Below, piece after piece: positions 18,301-26,795 of a stretch of 64,000 nt of DNA. Under the pieces are notes generated by a model. The model ran no database searches. It was not told where the DNA came from and saw only the letters and a program-made list of their open reading frames with translations. Numbering within the stretch: the first letter of the stretch is position 1; the number at the start of each line of letters is the position of its first letter. Both the position numbers and the translations under genes were made by a program. The DNA comes from Pleurocapsa sp. FMAR1. Its GTDB lineage: Bacteria; Cyanobacteriota; Cyanobacteriia; Cyanobacteriales; Xenococcaceae. The stretch covers positions 2,914,001 to 2,978,000 of the forward strand of contig NZ_OY762512.1 in the NCBI RefSeq assembly GCF_963665995.1. The letters run 5' to 3'.

Positions 18301-20513
18301 CTATCGTTGCCATCTAAATCTAAGACGGGCGGGTCGTTGACTGGGATTACGTTAACGGTGGTAGTAGCTGGGATACTATCAATCTTGCCATTATTAATTG
18401 TGACATTAATAGTACGAGGAGTGGTGCTGGGATTGCCAGAAGTGTTATTAAAGGTAATCGCTCTGATGGCAGTTTGATAATTAGCTGGGGTAGCAGAACC
18501 GGTAAGGGTAATGACCCCTATTGCTGGGTCGTAGGCACTAGCGGTAATACCTGTAGGTAGACTACCTGCGGCTAATACATCGCTGGCTTGGCGGTTGGTG
18601 AGGGTGATTTTTGCCGAGGCGATGTTGGATTCATTAGAATCGGTAATGGTAGTGTCAATATCGCCGATAGGTACGGCATTACCTTTTTCGGTGAAGGTGG
18701 TTTGGTAATTAGCACCTGTCGCACCACTGCTGTCGTTGCCATCGAGGTCGAGAACTGGAGTGCTAACAGGATCGATATAATTATCGACTATACTGCCCCT
18801 ACCATCTAATGAAAAGAGTCTTGCTAGCGCACCCCCTGTTGTAGTACCTGTATCTAAGACACCTGCTCTATATTTAAAGCCTGTTACCGAACCGTATTCA
18901 GCAGTTGCTATATTGGTGGTAGCACTAGGATCGATTCCAGCGACATTAGCAGAAGTTTTAGCCTCAAAACGAGATACTTGTGTGCTGGTATTGTAAGTAA
19001 AATTAAGATTGTTACCAGTTTCGACAGTATAAGCAGAAATATTGCTTAAATCAACATACTCTCTAAGAGTAGTAGTATCACCAGCACCATCGACATCTAC
19101 TGGACTCAATACAAAATTGCTAACTGTTGTAGGAGTACTCGTCCCTGTATTGACAAAGGTAAAGGCAAAGTCAACACTGGCATCGGCAGTATTGGTTGGT
19201 GCATTAACAGTTGGTTGAAATGCTTCTGGCGATCCAGTTGGTGAACTAGTCGGAGCAGTATAAGTATCGAGAGAAGCTAAAGTTGCACCGTTATTAAGAG
19301 CAGTAACGGTAACTAGAGCATCAACTCCAGTAAGAACATTAGAGAAGCGATAAACCGATCCTGCTGCTAAATTTGCTATACCATTATTTACCTGAACTGG
19401 ATTTTGAAAATTTAGAGTAGGAGGAAGATTAATGGTCAGGCGACTACTGTTGTATGTACCATTGTTTGAAGCGGGAACAGTGTCGGCAATTTTAAGCGTC
19501 CAAGTTCCTTGGGCTGACTTACCATTAAAAGCTGAAAAAGGATTTGTGGGTGCGGCGATGCGATCGGCACTGTAAATAGGCGCGGCAATATCATCTGTAT
19601 TCGTATCGTTAATCGCGTTTGCCGATCCACCTTGCAAAAGCAGGTCATAATTGGTGTTAGCATCGCTACCATTCGCAATTGCCGTAACTGTAGTATTGTC
19701 TGGAGAGGTTAAGGTGAAAAGAAGATCTCCCCTTCTAGCATGAGTAACATTCAAACCTAAAGTAAGGTTATTGACAGTAACGTTGTCAGTTATGGTAAAG
19801 GTTCTGACTAGAGGGCTTGTAGCGGTTGTTGCATTGTTAATAATACCACTAGTTTTGTTATCAACCAGAATGTAAGCCAATACTCCAGTATAAGAGTCCT
19901 GCGTCTGTTGACTAAAAACACTTTCTGCCGTAATTTTGGCAGTTTGGTACTCTAAAATCCAATCGCCACTAAGTGCAGCATTACCAGTGCGAGTGGTAGA
20001 CGCAGCAATTTCTGCACCAGTAAGATCGTGTAACTTCTCAATAAATTCTTCGCCAGCATCGCCAGCAGCGACGTTACAACCGTAGATGAGGAGACTAGGG
20101 GACTGGGGGACTGGGGGACGGGGAGACTGGGGGACTGGGGGACGGGGAGACTGGGAGACTGGGAGACTGGGGGACAGAGAGAACCAAGTTTTTAGATCTT
20201 CTTGATATTGACTTAGGGTATCAAGATTAAGTTGAGTATTACCGAGATATAAGCAGCCAGGAGAACCATGAGAAACTAGGTGTATTGAGGTGAAATTGTT
20301 TCTTTGGCTGAGAACTTCTGTGATTTGCTCGATGCCATTGCGATCGCTTTCTAAAACAACTACTTCTATTCCTGGCATTACACCATTAGCCAGCAGTTGA
20401 TAGTCTTCTACTCGATCAATGAAGACAATTTGTTGAGCAGACGTAAAAGTATTTTTAACCTTTGGTGCGATGCCTTCGGCTATGCTATCGCAAATCGCAG
20501 TATTATTAATCAT
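15387..20513 (-). CDS. Giant DUF4347 / P-domain / tandem-repeat / RTX surface protein
   Basis: 1708 residues. A DUF4347 domain (about 28-205) has the His82-Gly and Gly-Cys146 pair of its caspase-like fold (SHGSPGCLYLG and YGCNVAAGDAG). A proprotein-convertase P-domain follows (about 225-365), then an unassigned beta-rich part to about 590. Seven tandem cadherin-like repeats of about 140 residues follow, each starting near (P)PV(I/L)DLDGNDSSGATG. The C-terminus is RTX-like (GGTGNDL, GGAGNDIYFF). There is no Sec signal peptide, so type I secretion is likely. A Pro/Ser/Gln insertion (residues 112-140) interrupts DUF4347. It is a probable adhesin or matrix protein. Confidence 0.88.
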   Translation of the reverse strand: MINNTAICDSIAEGIAPKVKNTFTSAQQIVFIDRVEDYQLLANGVMPGIEVVVLESDRNGIEQITEVLSQRNNFTSIHLVSHGSPGCLYLGNTQLNLDTLSQYQEDLKTWFSLSPSLPVSQSPRPPVPQSPRPPVPQSPSLLIYGCNVAAGDAGEEFIEKLHDLTGAEIAASTTRTGNAALSGDWILEYQTAKITAESVFSQQTQDSYTGVLAYILVDNKTSGIINNATTATSPLVRTFTITDNVTVNNLTLGLNVTHARRGDLLFTLTSPDNTTVTAIANGSDANTNYDLLLQGGSANAINDTNTDDIAAPIYSADRIAAPTNPFSAFNGKSAQGTWTLKIADTVPASNNGTYNSSRLTINLPPTLNFQNPVQVNNGIANLAAGSVYRFSNVLTGVDALVTVTALNNGATLASLDTYTAPTSSPTGSPEAFQPTVNAPTNTADASVDFAFTFVNTGTSTPTTVSNFVLSPVDVDGAGDTTTLREYVDLSNISAYTVETGNNLNFTYNTSTQVSRFEAKTSANVAGIDPSATTNIATAEYGSVTGFKYRAGVLDTGTTTGGALARLFSLDGRGSIVDNYIDPVSTPVLDLDGNDSSGATGANYQTTFTEKGNAVPIGDIDTTITDSNESNIASAKITLTNRQASDVLAAGSLPTGITASAYDPAIGVITLTGSATPANYQTAIRAITFNNTSGNPSTTPRTINVTINNGKIDSIPATTTVNVIPVNDPPVLDLDGNDSSGATGANYLTTFTEKGSAVSIGDTDVSITDPDNTNIASAKITLTNAQASDLLAAGTLPAGITASTYNATTGVITLTGSASLANYQTAIRAISFNNTSNNPNTTPRKVDVVVNDGTANSNTATATINVIPVNDPPVLDLDGNDSSGATGANYLTTFTEKGSAVSIGDTDVSITDPDNTNIASAKITLTNAQASDLLAAGTLPAGITASTYNATTGVITLTGSASLANYQTAIRAISFNNTSNNPNTTPRKVDVVVNDGTANSNTATATINVIPVNDPPVIDLDANDSSGATGANYRTTFNKNGSAVAIGDIDTLITDPDNTNIASATITLTNRQASDLLAAGTLPTGITTTGYNATTGVITLTGSASLANYQTAIRTITFNNTSNNPSTTPRSVNVVVNDGSANSNTATATININTPPVIDLDGNDSSGATGNNYQNKFSFNGSAVTIADADTIITDTDDTNLTSATITLTNRPNGASEVLAVLGTLPTGITASTYDSNTGVITLTGSASLANYQTAISQITYNNTAGVAGRITGDRTINVVVNDGNANSNTAISTISVSLLNNSPPVLDLDDNDSSGATGANYQTTFNKNGSAVPIADIDVKITDTDDTNIDSATITLTNRQASDLLVAGSLPAGITASAYDPATGVITLKGGATLANYQTAIRAITFNNTSGNPITTARNVSVVVNDGNNNSNTATTTIKINTPPIIDLDGNDSSGATGNNYQTAFAKTGSAVSIADRDVKITDPDNTNIASATITLTNRQTSDVLAAAGTLPTGITASAYDPATGVITLSGSASLANYQTAIRAISFNNTSTSPSTTARKVDVVVNDGTVNSNTATTTISIFDLLKGTNSPDALTGGTGNDLIIAGKGEDTLTGGAGNDIYFFNETSEGVDTITDFAKGQDKIDISNILANEVGYTGSDPIGDGYLKLVSLGASTIVQIDFNPADAVYPKDIAFLEGVTGVTATDFII
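17471..18328. repeat. Near-identical 429-bp tandem duplication inside the giant gene
   Basis: Units 17471-17899 and 17900-18328 are the same length (143 codons). By eye they differ at only two synonymous positions (near 17672 and 17679 and their partners 429 bp on). They encode repeat units 2 and 3. The other units are clearly more diverged, so this pair arose recently or is kept alike by gene conversion. Confidence 0.85.
20094..20180. repeat. In-frame G/C-skewed minisatellite within DUF4347
   Basis: On the plus strand this is an iterated 'gactggggg' array of about 9-12 bp units. On the coding strand it gives a repeated PVPQSPRPP-type peptide placed between DUF4347 strands, just before YGCNV. 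It is absent from the DUF4347 pattern I know. Confidence 0.7.
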
Positions 20514-21085
20514 AAAATCTTGGTTATTACTGTGTTTCTTGAGTAATAGAGATAGAAATAAAATTTATAGGTTGCCCAGTTAGATTAATTAATCTAATAA
20601 TTTGAGATGCTGACTTTGAATATTGTTTTGATTACAGTCGATCGATAAAGTATTGGTAGTGCGATCGCATAGATTGTCCGATCTAGATCACACCATCTTC
20701 ACTTCTTATAAATTAATCTTGCCGATCGAAAGTGGCATCAGTATAAAACTCAAAAAATGCACGTAAAAGAGAGAAAATAATTTAATTTACGGTGTTTTCC
20801 CTGATGACTGACAATAGTTTTTCAAGCGATCGCTAAAATAAGAATTAACTTTATGAGTCGCTGAATTAAGACATGAATTTATAATTTCAAATTTATTACT
20901 GCCCCCTAATTCCCCCAATGGTGGGGGACTTTGAATTCTTGTTACCCCCAGAATTGGGGGGCTAGGGGGGCTAGATTAAGTATTTTGGAGTCGATCAGAA
21001 GATGTGTGTACGCCTTAGCTAAGCTTGGTGCGGCTAAATCATGTTTCAGATCGGCAATGCCAATTTTATAAATCGCTGATTTCAG
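20514..21085. other. Spacer upstream of the giant gene
   Basis: No gene seen. It must hold the promoter of the giant gene near 20520-20700. It contains a C/G-rich inverted repeat at 20901-20971, listed separately. Confidence 0.5.
20901..20971. repeat. CCCCC/GGGGG inverted repeat
   Basis: The arms GCCCCCTAATTCCCCC and GGGGGGCTAGGGGGGC, near the two ends, are roughly complementary and enclose a second cccccaatggtggggg hairpin. It is a common cyanobacterial dispersed repeat type, related to the arms at 62229 and 62592. Confidence 0.6.
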
Positions 21086-21670
21086 TTAGTAAAAGCTTTT
21101 TTCGGGATTCAAACTAGAGCCTGTGTGTTTGGTAAAAATCCAAATAATAGAGCGTCCTAGATCACGAACAATCTTGATCTTTGGCTCAGGCTTTCGGTTA
21201 GTGGCTACTGAGACGGGAGTGAAGGTAATTCCCTGGCTACCTAAAACTATAAAAGCGATCGCTTTTGCTCTAGGCATATGAAAATCGGAAGTAATTAAGT
21301 AAATATGCTTAAAACGTCTTTTTTTAAAATCGGCAACTAAAGTAGTAAAGTTAGTTACAGTATCTGTAGCACGGCGATCTAGATAGACTGAACGATTATC
21401 CACTCCTGCTGTGTAGAAGATTTCTCTGGCTCTAATTTCTTCGCTGCCACTAGAAACCCAAATAGGCAAATGAGGATGTGATTGAGCAAATTCTGCGGTG
21501 AATACTTCTCTTTGATGTCCACCACCGAGAGTTAAAATTGCCTGGGGGAAGGGCTTTTGATAACTGGCGATCGCTAACTTTAAGGGTATGCTAAATATTA
21601 GCAGTAAAACTAGAGTCAGGCTACAGATAAAAAAATAAAACCTAGTCTTGCCTTTGTATTTCAATTGCAT
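21086..21670 (-). CDS. YdcF/SanA/ElyC-family (DUF218) membrane-anchored protein
   Basis: A 194-residue protein with one N-terminal transmembrane helix (about 11-33) and a DUF218 domain after it. Family hallmarks are LTLGGG (46-51), SSG near 70, TDTVTNFTTL, and the LITSDFHMPRA stretch near 127. E. coli relatives (SanA, ElyC) affect envelope integrity and polysaccharide precursor use; the biochemical activity is not settled. It sits at the promoter-distal end of the polysaccharide locus on the same strand, which fits an envelope glycan role. The gap to the next gene is 124 bp. Confidence 0.8.
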   Translation of the reverse strand: MQLKYKGKTRFYFFICSLTLVLLLIFSIPLKLAIASYQKPFPQAILTLGGGHQREVFTAEFAQSHPHLPIWVSSGSEEIRAREIFYTAGVDNRSVYLDRRATDTVTNFTTLVADFKKRRFKHIYLITSDFHMPRAKAIAFIVLGSQGITFTPVSVATNRKPEPKIKIVRDLGRSIIWIFTKHTGSSLNPEKSFY

Positions 21671-21794
21671 CTATAAATATTAATAATAGGCATCGACTAA
21701 TCTAGCATTGGCATTAACTATTGCTGAAGCGATTTGTACTCTTAGAATCATAATAATTAGTTGACTTGCGATCGCTTGCTAAGAAATTAGCAAA

Positions 21795-22988
21795 TTACAT
21801 TTTGACTGGAAAAACTTTATTTTGCTGAGTGTGGGCTTCGACCAGAACATTTTGATAAGTTTGAATTAGTTTTTGTGCCACAATATCCCAGGTATAGTTT
21901 TGAAAAATAAACTCTTTAGCGCGATCGCCCATAATTTTTGCTTGTTGAGGATAGTTTAAACAATCAATTATGGCAGATGCGATCGCCTCTGCATCAATAT
22001 CAACTACCTTGGCAGCTTGAGCCTGTGCAGCTTCGGGAAAATTGCAGCCTGTAGTGATTACACAGGGCAATCCTGATGCCATTCCTTCTAATACCGACAT
22101 ACTAAAGCCTTCAGAATAGGAAGGAGCAACGTATAAATTAGCTGCTGACAGGGCAGATTTTTTCATTTCACCTGTTAGCATTCCCGTAAAAGTAACAGCT
22201 TCTATACAGTCATTTTCAGCAAAGAAACTTTTTACCTGTGGTAAATAATTAATACTATCTGGTCCTGCAACAACTAGATGAGTATTAGGAAATTGACGAT
22301 ATATTTTGCCGAAGGCAGATGCTAAGATATCTAAGCCTTTTTTGGGGTCAATGCGACCGAGAAAAAGAATTAAAGTTTTGTTTTTCGTATCTGGATATTG
22401 CTGATAAAGGATATTAGGATTAGTTTGCTTAAGAAATTCCTGACTATGAATACCATTAGGCAGAATAGCTGAGGTTGATTTAATTCCTAATGACTTAATA
22501 TTATTGGCTTCAGAAGCAACTAAAGTGTGAATAGCATGAGCTTTTTGTAGTGCTGGTTTTTCAATCAAATGATAGTAAATGCGCTTTTTTTTAGCTTTAT
22601 AGGATAGCGCCCAAGGCTCTAACATTCCATGAGGCGTAATGATATAAGGTTTTTTATGTAGTTGACAGATGCCGTGAGCTACAGAAATTAAAGGAGAAAA
22701 TAAAGTATGAGTGTGAACTAAATCATAATTAAAAATGTTATGAAATAGCCAGTTAACCAAACTAGGACTAATGATCAGGTCATCTTTATGCCAGCAACGA
22801 AAATAGCGAATACGATGATTACCTGTTATTATCCATTGATCGCAAACAGAGTCATGATAATTAGCATTAGTGGTAATTAAATCCACATCTAGATTAAATT
22901 TAGCCAGGGTAGTAACTAGCTCCAAGACCATTTTAGAAGTGCCACCATAAACCGAACTAATGTAAGGTGCGATCGCCAAAATTTTCAT
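21795..22988 (-). CDS. Family 4 glycosyltransferase
   Basis: 397 residues, GT-B fold. The N-terminal acceptor domain contains the GGTSKMV loop (15-21) and HTHTLFSPL. The donor domain has PNGI (177-180), FLGRIDPKKG (209-218) and the E-x7-E pair Glu293/Glu301 in SEGFSMSVLEGMASGLP. Retaining transfer from an NDP- or GDP-sugar to a lipid-linked oligosaccharide is expected; donor and acceptor cannot be told. It is at the distal end of the repeat-unit cluster, 44 bp after the next glycosyltransferase gene. Confidence 0.9.
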   Translation of the reverse strand: MKILAIAPYISSVYGGTSKMVLELVTTLAKFNLDVDLITTNANYHDSVCDQWIITGNHRIRYFRCWHKDDLIISPSLVNWLFHNIFNYDLVHTHTLFSPLISVAHGICQLHKKPYIITPHGMLEPWALSYKAKKKRIYYHLIEKPALQKAHAIHTLVASEANNIKSLGIKSTSAILPNGIHSQEFLKQTNPNILYQQYPDTKNKTLILFLGRIDPKKGLDILASAFGKIYRQFPNTHLVVAGPDSINYLPQVKSFFAENDCIEAVTFTGMLTGEMKKSALSAANLYVAPSYSEGFSMSVLEGMASGLPCVITTGCNFPEAAQAQAAKVVDIDAEAIASAIIDCLNYPQQAKIMGDRAKEFIFQNYTWDIVAQKLIQTYQNVLVEAHTQQNKVFPVKM

Positions 22989-23032
22989 GTTTATATTTTG
23001 CCAAGGCTATTAAAAAATAATCTAGTCGGTAA

Positions 23033-24178
23033 TCAATTTAAATTTAAAACTTCTATGCAATCTACTAAAGAAGTTGCCCAAGTTTCTGGAGTATAATTAG
23101 CAATAATTTGACCAGAAGCATCAGCCATTTTAGATAACTTATGCTGAGATTGAGAGCTTAAATACTCTAATCCAGCTTTAATGCTGGCGATTTTGAAAGG
23201 ATTGAAAACATAACCATTAATGCCAGGGAAAACCAAATCTAGTAAACAACCACAGCGATCGCTAATTAAAATAGGCAAACTGCAAGCCATCGCTTCATTA
23301 ACTACTAGACCCCAGGGTTCACTAATGCTTGGCAGAATTAAAGCTGAAGCCAAACCATAATAGGCAGGTAATTCGGAAATTTGTTTAAATCCAGTCCAAA
23401 CTACATTTTTAATGCCTAAGCGAGTAACTGTATCTTTTAATTCTGGATGTTGAGAACCATTTCCTACCATGACCAACGACCAATTATTGCGGTTTTGTTG
23501 TTGATAAAGATGGAATGCTTTGATTAGTCGCAGCAAATTTTTTTCAGCCGAAAATCGACCTACATAAAGAAAGAAATGCTCTGGTAAATTTAGCTTTTGA
23601 CGTATTTCAGCTAGATCTCTTGCTACAACAGCATTGGTGGTCAAATATTGGTTATCTACTACGTCATAACATCGCCAAATGCGATCGCGCCGAAAGCCCA
23701 AATTACTCAGGTAAGATGCAGCACTAGCACCAGCTACAAAAGCAGCATCAAAGTTGTTTGTGATCCACCAGCCTTTTAAACTCTCCTTGATAAAATTACG
23801 GGGTCGATCTAAAGATTGAGAATCAGACAGCAAGATCGTTTTGACACCATTTTGCTTTGCCCACTTAGTTGCTGTCCGCATTGCTAGATGACTATATCCT
23901 GCAATGATTACTACTGCTGGCTTGAGCTTTGCTAAATATTTAACTAACTTATCGGCAATAATCTTAGGACTAAGAGTTTCTAAAGCACCGTTAATAACGG
24001 TAAAAATTTCGAGAATTTCTTCATCTACAGTCCATTCTCTTTGTAATTCCTGGTCAGCCAACTGAATCAAGCTAACTATACCAGGATAGATTTTTTGTAA
24101 AACTTTGGCTCTGGCAATATGATAAGGTCCAAACTGATTATGAATCAACGCGATCGGCATTATCTTATTTGTGTTCAT
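23033..24178 (-). CDS. Family 4 glycosyltransferase
   Basis: About 381 residues from the ATG at 24178 (MNTNKIMPIALIHN). A longer frame reaches upstream but begins with a TTG inside the polymerase gene. A second ATG at 24160 begins five bases after the polymerase stop and is also possible. The donor domain has YVGRFSAEKNLLRLI and the E-x7-E motif in SEPWGLVVNEAM. The N-terminal half carries NQFGPYHIARA, an acceptor loop. It is translationally coupled to the polymerase gene, whose stop it overlaps. Confidence 0.88.
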   Translation of the reverse strand: MNTNKIMPIALIHNQFGPYHIARAKVLQKIYPGIVSLIQLADQELQREWTVDEEILEIFTVINGALETLSPKIIADKLVKYLAKLKPAVVIIAGYSHLAMRTATKWAKQNGVKTILLSDSQSLDRPRNFIKESLKGWWITNNFDAAFVAGASAASYLSNLGFRRDRIWRCYDVVDNQYLTTNAVVARDLAEIRQKLNLPEHFFLYVGRFSAEKNLLRLIKAFHLYQQQNRNNWSLVMVGNGSQHPELKDTVTRLGIKNVVWTGFKQISELPAYYGLASALILPSISEPWGLVVNEAMACSLPILISDRCGCLLDLVFPGINGYVFNPFKIASIKAGLEYLSSQSQHKLSKMADASGQIIANYTPETWATSLVDCIEVLNLN

Positions 24179-25547
24179 GAACAGAATATTGTTGATATTT
24201 GTGGGACGGGACAATGTTTTTCTGACTTTGACCATCAATACTGAAACGCCAGATTAGCCAACTGGCAGCACTAGTAAATAAGAAGCGAAAAGCCATTGCT
24301 TCAAAGGTTTGCATTACTAAATAAACAGATAGAGCCGTCATGATGGTGTAGGTAGGAATCCACAGTCCGCTATAGGTTATGACTTTACGCCATGCCATAC
24401 CATACAGCCAACCAATCAGAAATAATGCCACTGTATAAAACCAATAAAACTCTAGCCACATATCGGCAATTATTCCAGGAGCCGCCCCGTAAGCTCCGCT
24501 CCAACCCATTGTGTCTGACAAACCCGCAGCACCAGTTCCCAAATTAGAATTGTCTAGATTAGGAATGTCGAAAAAGTTGGCAGCATCCTCATATTTTGTG
24601 GGCCAGAATTGTCGAGGAATTGGTCTGATAAAAAAGATAGTAAAATATCGTTTGCCCCAAAAATACTTGCCCTTAGCATCGGCATCTAAAATTGCTCCAG
24701 AGCCATAAATAAATTCGTTACCAGTGCCAGCTTGAGTTAAATAATTACTTGCCGAGTTTTCAAACTTAAAATCAGAGCCTAAATAAATATTGTTGCGATT
24801 GGTCACTAAAAACAGCATCAACATTCCTAAAGCTATAGCCCCCCCAATGGTCTTCCACAAATTCGGGCGACGCATTTTAATCAAGTGCCAACCCATAACT
24901 AAAGAAATCAAAATCATTGCCGTAGGACCCCTTCTTGCACCAAGCAATCCCTGAAAAAGCAAAGGCATGGTGAAAACAAAAATCCAAAACCAATCTTCAG
25001 TTGTTAAACGTTGTTGAATACGGGCTGTCATTATCCATAAGAGGGCTGGTAAGGTAAGTAACATACCTTCTCTGACATAACCAGAAGTAGACCATCCTCC
25101 ACCATAAGAATCGCCATAGGCAGCACCAAAGCCACCCGCGCTTAATATTCCAGCTGTATAGGCAAGAATACCGACAATGCCACAAAATATTGCCCCAGTC
25201 TGAATACGGGATCTAATTACTGGAGATAATGTCCAAGTCTGCTTGGCGTAACGAAAGAGATTAATCTTCTTGTCTGCAAAAAAAACTCCTGCCAAAAGAC
25301 TAACGGTGCCTATAAGATTTAGAACTTGAACATGTTCTAATTGTTGTGGGGACAAAAAATATAATAGCTCTTGAGGACTAGAACGAAGCAGATTTAAAGG
25401 AATATAGCAGTAAAGACAAAAAAGCATTAATCCTAAATAAATCGCTGGATGAAAAGAATCACGACTGCGACGGTAAGCAAAATAAATACTTCCTACAGCA
25501 ATTATTCCAATGGACAATGTAAGTATTAAAAATAGAGTTAATGACAT
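24165..25547 (-). CDS. Wzy-like oligosaccharide repeat-unit polymerase (multi-span membrane protein)
   Basis: 460 residues with roughly ten or more hydrophobic segments spread over the whole length. A large polar loop (about 270-345) is rich in Gly, Asn and aromatic residues. This profile, plus location among glycosyltransferases, fits an O-antigen/EPS polymerase or ligase. Such proteins share little sequence, so the call rests on topology and context. GARRGPTA near 205 may form an inner loop. It starts 3 bp after the upstream glycosyltransferase stop, so the genes are one transcription unit. Confidence 0.7.
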   Translation of the reverse strand: MSLTLFLILTLSIGIIAVGSIYFAYRRSRDSFHPAIYLGLMLFCLYCYIPLNLLRSSPQELLYFLSPQQLEHVQVLNLIGTVSLLAGVFFADKKINLFRYAKQTWTLSPVIRSRIQTGAIFCGIVGILAYTAGILSAGGFGAAYGDSYGGGWSTSGYVREGMLLTLPALLWIMTARIQQRLTTEDWFWIFVFTMPLLFQGLLGARRGPTAMILISLVMGWHLIKMRRPNLWKTIGGAIALGMLMLFLVTNRNNIYLGSDFKFENSASNYLTQAGTGNEFIYGSGAILDADAKGKYFWGKRYFTIFFIRPIPRQFWPTKYEDAANFFDIPNLDNSNLGTGAAGLSDTMGWSGAYGAAPGIIADMWLEFYWFYTVALFLIGWLYGMAWRKVITYSGLWIPTYTIMTALSVYLVMQTFEAMAFRFLFTSAASWLIWRFSIDGQSQKNIVPSHKYQQYSVHEHK

Positions 25548-25550
25548 AAA

Positions 25551-26795
25551 TTATTTATTTTCTAGAGTCTGAATAGCACTCAAAATGCGATCGCCATATT
25601 TTTCCCAGGTAAATTCTTGAGCGCGTTGACGAGCATTACCAGACATTTCATTGCGTAGGTTGCGATCGCTCAATAGTTGTTCAATACGAGCTGCTAAAGT
25701 CTGAGCATCGCGAATGGGAACGATAAATCCATCAATACCATCTCTGACTACCGAACCACAGTTGGGAGTAGTAATCACAGGTAGACCGCAAGCCATAGCC
25801 TCTAAGTGAACTAATCCAAAGCTTTCGGATAGGGTAGGTAACACAAAAATGTCAGCGCCCAGAAACTCTTGAACTACTTCTGAGCGTGGTACTTGACCTA
25901 TATAATCTGGTCCTTGAAATTCGGGTCTGTTAATTACATCTCGATCGTATGGACCAACAACACGAACTTGATGTTTAACCTGACGCTGCTGCAAAATTCT
26001 AGTCGCTTCTGCCAAATAATGATTCCCTTTACGTAAACCTACCGAACCAACAAACAGAATGTGTCCAAGCTGGGGTTGGGATTGATGGGTAAACCAACTG
26101 CGATCGATACCATAAGGTACTAGAGCAATGCGCTTAGGATCGCCCCCCAAATTAGTTATTTCATCTGTGACAAACTGGGAGGCTGATAGTATCAGATCTG
26201 ATATTTCCCACTGTTGGCGATCTCTGACAATGCCATTTTCTACTTTTTCCTCTGAATCTTGTGCTTCTATACCTGGAAATAAAGCTCTTTCCTCTCTGAG
26301 GATACGACCGACGCTGGGATTAATTATTTGCTCGTAAACAACTGACAAACCTGCTTCTTTAGCTTGACGAACTAGCTCTAAATCTGAATTAATAAAAGTA
26401 TAAATAGCATTGGCATCATGAAATCGATCTTTGACAATCTGTTGTCTAAGTTTGTTTTCGATATTAATGACTGGAAAAATAGTTCTGCTTGCTTGAGGCA
26501 GCAAATTTAAGATACTTTTAAAAATAGTAGTAAGAGGAACACTAGTAACAGATGAACGAGAAACTTCTGAAGGCAGCTGACGACCTAATAAACGTTTAAT
26601 GGCTTTAGGACGGGAAAAAATAGGTAAGATCAAATCTAGAATTTTGGTAAATCCAATGTTTCCGCATATATCTGTATATAAATGTTCCAGCATATTAGCT
26701 CTTGCCAATAAAACTGGGACTGCATAGTGCATTCGCGCTCCCATCTGAAGCACGACAAAACGCAACGATGATTTACTTGGCTGAGATTGGGTCAT
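25551..26795 (-). CDS. Family 4 glycosyltransferase
   Basis: 414 residues from the ATG at 26795 (MTQSQPSKSSLRFVV). This start is chosen because AAAGGAG lies 8 bases upstream; the longer frame to 27011 starts with GTG inside the preceding gene. The donor domain shows LFVGSVGLRKGNHYL and the E-x7-E motif in SESFGLVHLEAMACGLP. The sugar is unknown. It overlaps the end of the upstream glycosyltransferase gene by 23 bp, so translation is probably coupled. Confidence 0.9.
   Translation of the reverse strand: MTQSQPSKSSLRFVVLQMGARMHYAVPVLLARANMLEHLYTDICGNIGFTKILDLILPIFSRPKAIKRLLGRQLPSEVSRSSVTSVPLTTIFKSILNLLPQASRTIFPVINIENKLRQQIVKDRFHDANAIYTFINSDLELVRQAKEAGLSVVYEQIINPSVGRILREERALFPGIEAQDSEEKVENGIVRDRQQWEISDLILSASQFVTDEITNLGGDPKRIALVPYGIDRSWFTHQSQPQLGHILFVGSVGLRKGNHYLAEATRILQQRQVKHQVRVVGPYDRDVINRPEFQGPDYIGQVPRSEVVQEFLGADIFVLPTLSESFGLVHLEAMACGLPVITTPNCGSVVRDGIDGFIVPIRDAQTLAARIEQLLSDRNLRNEMSGNARQRAQEFTWEKYGDRILSAIQTLENK

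Noticed and set aside
17471-18328. Possible CRISPR-like or transposon-like direct repeat
   Set aside because: The repeat is 429 bp, in frame, and encodes protein repeat units; no spacer structure.
15655-18809. Series of plus-strand frames across the giant gene
   Set aside because: Regularly spaced antisense images of the tandem cadherin-like repeats, not separate genes.
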